The position numbers and the translations under genes are program-made. Below the pieces are notes generated by a model that worked only from the letters and a program-made list of their open reading frames with translations, searched no databases and was not told the origin of the DNA. DNA of 38,359 nt, taken from Bdellovibrionales bacterium. Its GTDB lineage: Bacteria; Bdellovibrionota; UBA2428. This document shows, in pieces, positions 33,921 to 38,359 of this stretch. How positions within the stretch are numbered: the first letter of the stretch is position 1; each line of letters starts with the position of its first letter. The stretch lies in contig JAFEAR010000118.1 in NCBI GenBank assembly GCA_018266335.1, forward strand, positions 1 to 38,359. The letters are read 5' to 3'.

Positions 33921-36596
33921 ATGTCCTGGATTTCGCGCGCGCGCTTTTTAACGATCCTGCTAACGGCCCTCCTGTCCGTAGGGCTCGCACGCGCCCAGGT
34001 GCCCCGCGATTCAAAACATTACGCCACCTATTCCGCAATCCTGCAGGACCTCGTTCACGATCTGCGCGAACTAGACACGGTTTCGGCTTCGCCCGAAAAA
34101 ATTGCCGAATTTGAACGCCGTTGGTCTAAGTTTTTGGCCGATCCGACCGCCACCAATCCACTGCTCGACGAAGGACAACCCTGGTCTAAGCTCTGGCCAC
34201 CGAAGGAAGTCGGAAAATCTAAACTCGATCTTGCTCCGGAATACCAAGGCATTGAAGCCCCCACGATTGACCCCGCCGCGCCCCACTCGCTGACCGACGT
34301 TACCCTCTACGCCAGTCAGCGCATTGGACCAATGGCGGCTAAACTCCTGCACGACAAAAAAATCGACGTCGAAATCTACGCCGGCAGCGATGCGAGCTTG
34401 GGAGAGATGGTCGCCAAACAAAATCGACAACTCGTGCGCATTCCCAGCCTTTACGAAGATTGGGGCATTGAAAAATTTTTGGACCTAAGCCCGCAGAATG
34501 GAAAAGCCGCGCTCGTTATTAAGGTTCCCCCCATCAGCGAATATGCCAAGCACTACACCTCCATGGCCACGGCCCTAGGTGCCACCGTGCGAGCATCGAC
34601 CATGAACCAGTCCGATCGGGCGGCCCTCAAAAAATCGTTTGCGGAGGGCATCGATCAGGTGTGGGCACAGTTACCGACCAAACCTGAGCACGTAGGCTTT
34701 GGCTACGCCCGCCACGTGCAAGCCTCACTGCAAGATGCCCAAAGTTCATGGAATTTGGTCGCACCCCCCACCACTTACAAATCGGCAAATGGGATGGTCG
34801 GAGCAAAATTGTTCCAATTGCGCAGCAAGGGGAATCCATCGATCACCACGCATCTGCTTGCCCTGGAAAGCCATCACACCGTGTGGGGCGAAGGCGCACG
34901 CTTTTTGGCCGAAGCCGCTATCGCCCAACCGAACGTGAAAAGCTTTTACTTCATGGGTTCGGCCGGAGCGTTGTCGCCCACGATGTCCGTCTACGATGTG
35001 TCGGTTCCGACCAAATTCGTTACGCCAACGGATAGCGTTGTGACCGTGCCCAATGCGGCCGAAGAACATTTATCACCCGCTGCCCGCACGGACCGGGCCG
35101 TGCACAAGGATGCCATTCACGGCAACTCGTTTTCTCCGGTGGAACAAACCGTGGCTTACGTGAAAAAAATGAAGGCCCAAAAAATTGGATCCATCGACGT
35201 AGAACAAAGCCTCATTGCGCAAGCCATTGGCGAACACAACGCACGGAGCGATCGGCCCGTGCAGTTTTATGCCGCCAACGTGATCACCGACGCCCCCGGG
35301 AAACCGCACGTGGCCGGCGCGGCTGACTTAACCCGCACCGACATCACCGCCAAGACCAACGCCCAAAGAAAAGCCGTGGGGTTGATTCTGAATTCAATCG
35401 AAGCACGCGGAAAGTGGGAGACTAACGCGGACAATTTACGCACGGAGAAAATTAAACAAGCTCTCGGTACCGAGGCCGAACGCATACACGTAAGTAATGG
35501 TGTCGGCAAGGTAGACGCCGATCCCAAGCGCAAGCTCTCGTACTTCGTGTACACCGAGCGGCCGAGCGATGCGCGCAGTCCGACTTATCTAATTCCTATG
35601 GCCACTAGCCGTTTTGATGCCCTGAACTACAACACCGACGAATGGTGGGATGCCCACAAGGCCGAAATCGATGCCGCCAAGGCCCAAAAAATTCCGCCGC
35701 CTAAGCAAGATCCGGCCGAGGTAAAAAAGTGGCTCATCGACAACAATCTTTCCACCAACCCCGACGTCTACGAAATTCATGCGGACGCCACCCCGACCAA
35801 GACAATTAAACTTAAGGATTATTTGTTGCAGGATTACCTGCGGCGCTACACTCGAAACGGCAAGGTGGTGATTTACCGCGGCGGAGAACGGCCCGGGGAG
35901 CTCGCTGACTGGAAGGCCCGGCGCCATCCGAAAGGCGCGCGCTACTACACTCCCGAGGCAACCTACGCCTGGCGCTACGGACGCAAATCGTCGACGTTTG
36001 CCAATGAAATTGCCGCGGGCGAAGCACCGGTGTTTAAATTCGAAATTCCGGTCGAAGATTTTAAGCACCTCGTAAAGACCGAGCAGTTGGTGCTGGGCAC
36101 CGAACTCACCAAAAAGACGCACGATACCTTTGCCAGCAATGGCAAATTTTTAGACCATCTCGCAAACAACACCGACTACCTGGGCGACGGCCAGCACGGT
36201 TTGGAATTGGAAATTCGAGCCAAGGGGGGCGCTCGCGAACTTCTTCCGCGCTGGTTTACGGGAGCCGTAAGTGCCGACGAATTGATTGCCGAGCGAGAAA
36301 AGCAAATTCGCACCGGCTATATGCGCCTAAAACGCCAACAGCCCCAGCGCACCACGGCGCTAGACCAATCTTTAGCGAAGCGCCTTAGGACGCTGGAACT
36401 CGAAAAAGATCTATTCAACGAAATTAAATCGGGCACCAAGGCGAACGTCACTCGGGCGGTGGCGGAGCTCAAAGCCCACGGCCAAACCGAGGTTCTTAAC
36501 ATTGACGGTCTCAGCGTGGAGACTTGGGCCATGGAGGCCTTCAAAAAATACTCGCAGACTTGCGAAGGACCGGTAGGGGAGCTTTTAGGTTTATGA
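33921..36596 (+). CDS. Exported multidomain protein: nucleoside-phosphorylase-like region plus C-terminal ADP-ribosyltransferase-like region
   Basis: An 891-residue protein from the ATG at 33921, which starts a signal peptide (MSWISRARFLTILLTALLSV, cleavage expected after ARA at residue 25). Residues ~280-465 resemble the PNP/UDP-phosphorylase fold: FYFMGSAGALSPTMSVYDVS (342-361), similar to the GSAGGL..GDVVIP core, and DVEQSLIAQAIGEHN (426-440) at the place of the MExxA nucleoside-binding motif, then FYAANVITDAPG. Residues ~650-780 have VVIYRGGERPG (Arg653), GARYYTPEATYAWRYGRKSS with Ser690/Ser691, and GLELEIRAKG with E762-x-E764. That R...S...ExE order suits an arginine/thiol-type ART fold. 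Both assignments are by eye. The upstream frame to 33834 overlaps the M16 stop and is not needed. The next gene overlaps by four bases. Confidence 0.85.
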   Translation: MSWISRARFLTILLTALLSVGLARAQVPRDSKHYATYSAILQDLVHDLRELDTVSASPEKIAEFERRWSKFLADPTATNPLLDEGQPWSKLWPPKEVGKSKLDLAPEYQGIEAPTIDPAAPHSLTDVTLYASQRIGPMAAKLLHDKKIDVEIYAGSDASLGEMVAKQNRQLVRIPSLYEDWGIEKFLDLSPQNGKAALVIKVPPISEYAKHYTSMATALGATVRASTMNQSDRAALKKSFAEGIDQVWAQLPTKPEHVGFGYARHVQASLQDAQSSWNLVAPPTTYKSANGMVGAKLFQLRSKGNPSITTHLLALESHHTVWGEGARFLAEAAIAQPNVKSFYFMGSAGALSPTMSVYDVSVPTKFVTPTDSVVTVPNAAEEHLSPAARTDRAVHKDAIHGNSFSPVEQTVAYVKKMKAQKIGSIDVEQSLIAQAIGEHNARSDRPVQFYAANVITDAPGKPHVAGAADLTRTDITAKTNAQRKAVGLILNSIEARGKWETNADNLRTEKIKQALGTEAERIHVSNGVGKVDADPKRKLSYFVYTERPSDARSPTYLIPMATSRFDALNYNTDEWWDAHKAEIDAAKAQKIPPPKQDPAEVKKWLIDNNLSTNPDVYEIHADATPTKTIKLKDYLLQDYLRRYTRNGKVVIYRGGERPGELADWKARRHPKGARYYTPEATYAWRYGRKSSTFANEIAAGEAPVFKFEIPVEDFKHLVKTEQLVLGTELTKKTHDTFASNGKFLDHLANNTDYLGDGQHGLELEIRAKGGARELLPRWFTGAVSADELIAEREKQIRTGYMRLKRQQPQRTTALDQSLAKRLRTLELEKDLFNEIKSGTKANVTRAVAELKAHGQTEVLNIDGLSVETWAMEAFKKYSQTCEGPVGELLGL

Positions 36597-37915
36597 AAAT
36601 TTATTTACTCGCACTCCTGTTGGTTCTAGTCGCCCGGCCCGCCCTAGCCACTTGTGACGACCTCATTGAAGATATGTTGTTTGGCTCCGGACTTACGACG
36701 TGGGTAGAAAACGTCGCGCCCGAGTTGTTGTCGGGCAAACAAACTCCCAAGTGGCAAGATTTCGATGATTTGGAACAAGTCATTCAACGTGTAAAGCAGA
36801 AGGCGAATGCGCTCGATGCGGAGCAGCTTGGCGAGCTAGAGAAAACCCTCAACGAACTCAAGCCGCAGCTACTCCGGACCAACGAACTAAAAAAATTGGC
36901 CGTTGTTCATAACACCGAGGGCGCGAATGCAGCGGAATATCGGCCAACCGACTACGAGCTGCGCACGCTGTACCAAAACATGATAAAAAACCTCAATGCG
37001 GCACTCCCGGGAAACTTAAAGATTCCGGTCCGAAAGTTACCCAAATCTCCGCGCTCCGATGCCCAGCTTAGAATCGAGGGTGAGCGCATCGTTAAGAAAC
37101 TGGAACAAGATATTGCGCGCCAATTTAGCACTACGGGCTTTGCCTCCGAAGAGGAATATGTAAATGCCCTGTTGGAGAGTCCCGCCGGCAAAAACATATA
37201 TGAGGTTCTGCGCGACGAAAAAGTCGAACTATCAATGCGCCGACCCCAAAGCGCACGTTGGTGGGTACCGAAAGTTGGTTTTCAAAACCAGCGCATTACC
37301 GGTACTTCACGCGGAACAAATGATAATGCCTATCGAGATCAAGCAGAAGCAAAGTTCACGGCTGGCATCGTCAAAAACTTTCCGAAAATCGACAACGACC
37401 TCAAGCCCAAGTACGGCTACTTGAGGCCGATTCAAGCGTCAGAACGCGGCCGAGTTCCCAATCAAGGTGTTGCCCGCCAATATGGAGAAGACCATTATGT
37501 GTTCAAAAAGGAAAAGGTTCGAGACCGCTTAACCTGGACGAATGGTGACTCACTCGGCATGCGCAAAGAAGAAATTACCTCCTGGGACCACCGCATGGTT
37601 CCCTGGAGGTACCGTAGCCTGTTAGCTCCCGCAGTCATGGAGAACTATTATCGCCAACTCTCCAGCTTTGTTCCATTACAGGCGAGCCAAAAACTATCAA
37701 AGACCTTCATAGAGAAATTCCAGCATGCTAACTCCAGAGACCGTTACACTGAACTCCAGTTCTGGGGGCCGATTAGCCTAGATGATGTTGAGCTCTTTGA
37801 ATTTTCACAAAACCCTCCCGAGGGAGAATTTCTTCAGGAGCTCCTAAGGCGCGGTATCAAAATTCGTGATGGACGCCAATGGCCCGTTAAAGAATGGACT
37901 CCCGGCGATTCCTAG
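36593..37915 (+). CDS. Exported DUF3626-like protein
   Basis: A 440-residue protein starting at ATG 36593, overlapping the previous stop (ATGA), with AGGGGAG upstream. Residues 1-20 form a signal peptide (MKIYLLALLLVLVARPALA). LATC at the end resembles a lipobox but has Thr at -1, so acylation is unlikely. Residues ~25-230 are helical and charged. The C-terminal part shows KPKYGYL (272-277), YGEDHYVFKKEKVRDR (297 on), LTWTNGDSLG (near 314-320) and YTELQFWGPISLDDVELF (385-402). These recall DUF3626 blocks as I remember them (PKYGAL, FGSxHFVL, TFTYGDS, EAQxHGPxxLxxDVE). Function is unknown. By eye its second half is less GC-rich than neighbouring genes. It is cotranscribed with the preceding exported protein. 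Confidence 0.85.
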   Translation: MKIYLLALLLVLVARPALATCDDLIEDMLFGSGLTTWVENVAPELLSGKQTPKWQDFDDLEQVIQRVKQKANALDAEQLGELEKTLNELKPQLLRTNELKKLAVVHNTEGANAAEYRPTDYELRTLYQNMIKNLNAALPGNLKIPVRKLPKSPRSDAQLRIEGERIVKKLEQDIARQFSTTGFASEEEYVNALLESPAGKNIYEVLRDEKVELSMRRPQSARWWVPKVGFQNQRITGTSRGTNDNAYRDQAEAKFTAGIVKNFPKIDNDLKPKYGYLRPIQASERGRVPNQGVARQYGEDHYVFKKEKVRDRLTWTNGDSLGMRKEEITSWDHRMVPWRYRSLLAPAVMENYYRQLSSFVPLQASQKLSKTFIEKFQHANSRDRYTELQFWGPISLDDVELFEFSQNPPEGEFLQELLRRGIKIRDGRQWPVKEWTPGDS

Positions 37916-38359
37916 TCACCAAGCGCCGAGCGAACTGAACCACTCGTCCCAGAATTTCTTCTCGGCGGCGGGGTCCTTTAGCTCGGGGCATTGCTCTAGA
38001 TTGAGTCGGTGCAGCGGCTCATCGGTGATTTGCGGCGAAACTTCGATGGGCAGCGAGCGTCCGGAGCGTTGTTCGAAATTTTTTATGAGCAAGCGCAAAA
38101 AGGCTTCGTTGCTCAAGGCAAAGCCACTGGGGCGCCGAATACGGGTGCGGGGGGCATCGGCCGGGGGAAGCGTGTTGATTTTAACTTCGTCCACGTAAAA
38201 TTTAGCCAGCCACTGCGCGGGGATGTTGTCGCGCACGAGTTGCGGCGTGCGCAACGAAGGCGTGCCACCGGCGCGCCATGTTTTAACGAAGAAGGGCACC
38301 AGGCGATCTTCGTTTTCCAGCGGGCCAATGGGATTGGGAATAATCACTTTAGACACGTT
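37916..38359 (-). CDS. Unknown protein, C-terminal part (possibly cut by window edge)
   Basis: An open frame of about 147 codons reaching the right edge; its TGA abuts the stop of the convergent DUF3626-like gene with no gap. A GTG at 38356 could be the start, but the frame stays open to the edge and the sequence there (KVIIPNPIGPLENEDRLVPFF) reads like the interior of a longer protein. It is soluble, with no signal or membrane segment in the visible part, and ends with an amphipathic helix (AEKKFWDEWFSSLGAW). I do not recognise a family. Confidence 0.7.
   Translation of the reverse strand, partial: NVSKVIIPNPIGPLENEDRLVPFFVKTWRAGGTPSLRTPQLVRDNIPAQWLAKFYVDEVKINTLPPADAPRTRIRRPSGFALSNEAFLRLLIKNFEQRSGRSLPIEVSPQITDEPLHRLNLEQCPELKDPAAEKKFWDEWFSSLGAW

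Noticed and set aside
36650..36660. Lipobox in the DUF3626-like protein
   Set aside because: LATC has Thr at -1, where Gly, Ala or Ser is required, so ordinary signal peptidase I cleavage is more likely.

Overview
The window is a compact, GC-rich (by eye mid to upper 50s percent) chromosomal segment of a Gram-negative bacterium. Markers of an outer membrane and periplasm are an LpoA/LppC-type lipoprotein, a phosphoheptose isomerase, a SPOR protein and several secreted proteins. Gene content and protein style (separate lepA, hemW-grpE-dnaK-dnaJ without hrcA, Flp/TadE-like small genes, short-leader promoters) suggest Bdellovibrionota or a related former deltaproteobacterial lineage. That placement is inference, not shown by a marker gene.

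Left arm (1-9390, all minus): one probable transcription unit runs ribbon-helix-helix protein, lepA, pyrB, carA, an unknown gene, carB, greA, recG (cut by the window edge). It combines the first two steps of pyrimidine synthesis with translation, transcription and repair factors. A 272-bp MITE-like element with perfect 24-bp terminal inverted repeats and a TAA target duplication lies between carB and greA, with its end inside the carB stop codon.

Accessory section (9497-13576, mostly plus): a near-consensus sigma-54 promoter precedes a stand-alone AAA+ sigma-54-activator domain that has no DNA-binding domain. A SPOR protein is divergent from a six-gene overlapping cluster containing a Flp-type prepilin, a TadE-like pseudopilin and a possible SAF/CpaB-like protein. 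No pilus ATPase, platform or secretin is present here.

Middle (13566-21472): a DUF192 protein, recO and an LPG-synthase-type membrane protein are followed by surface-glycan genes on alternating strands: UDP-glucuronate decarboxylase, GT2, an SDR epimerase, gmhA and a GT4. A secreted trypsin-like protease sits among them. Convergent ends overlap by a few bases.

Proteostasis section (21509-31268, minus): hemW, grpE, dnaK, dnaJ and an LpoA-like lipoprotein, then lon. The lon ribosome binding site can pair with an upstream complementary segment, a possible RNA thermometer.

Right arm (31280-38359): an M16 peptidase, then two overlapping genes for exported proteins. The first combines a nucleoside-phosphorylase-like region with a C-terminal ADP-ribosyltransferase-like region; the second resembles DUF3626. 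This secreted pair is the best candidate for an undescribed system in the window. A partial unknown gene on the minus strand closes the window. No rRNA, tRNA or CRISPR array was seen.
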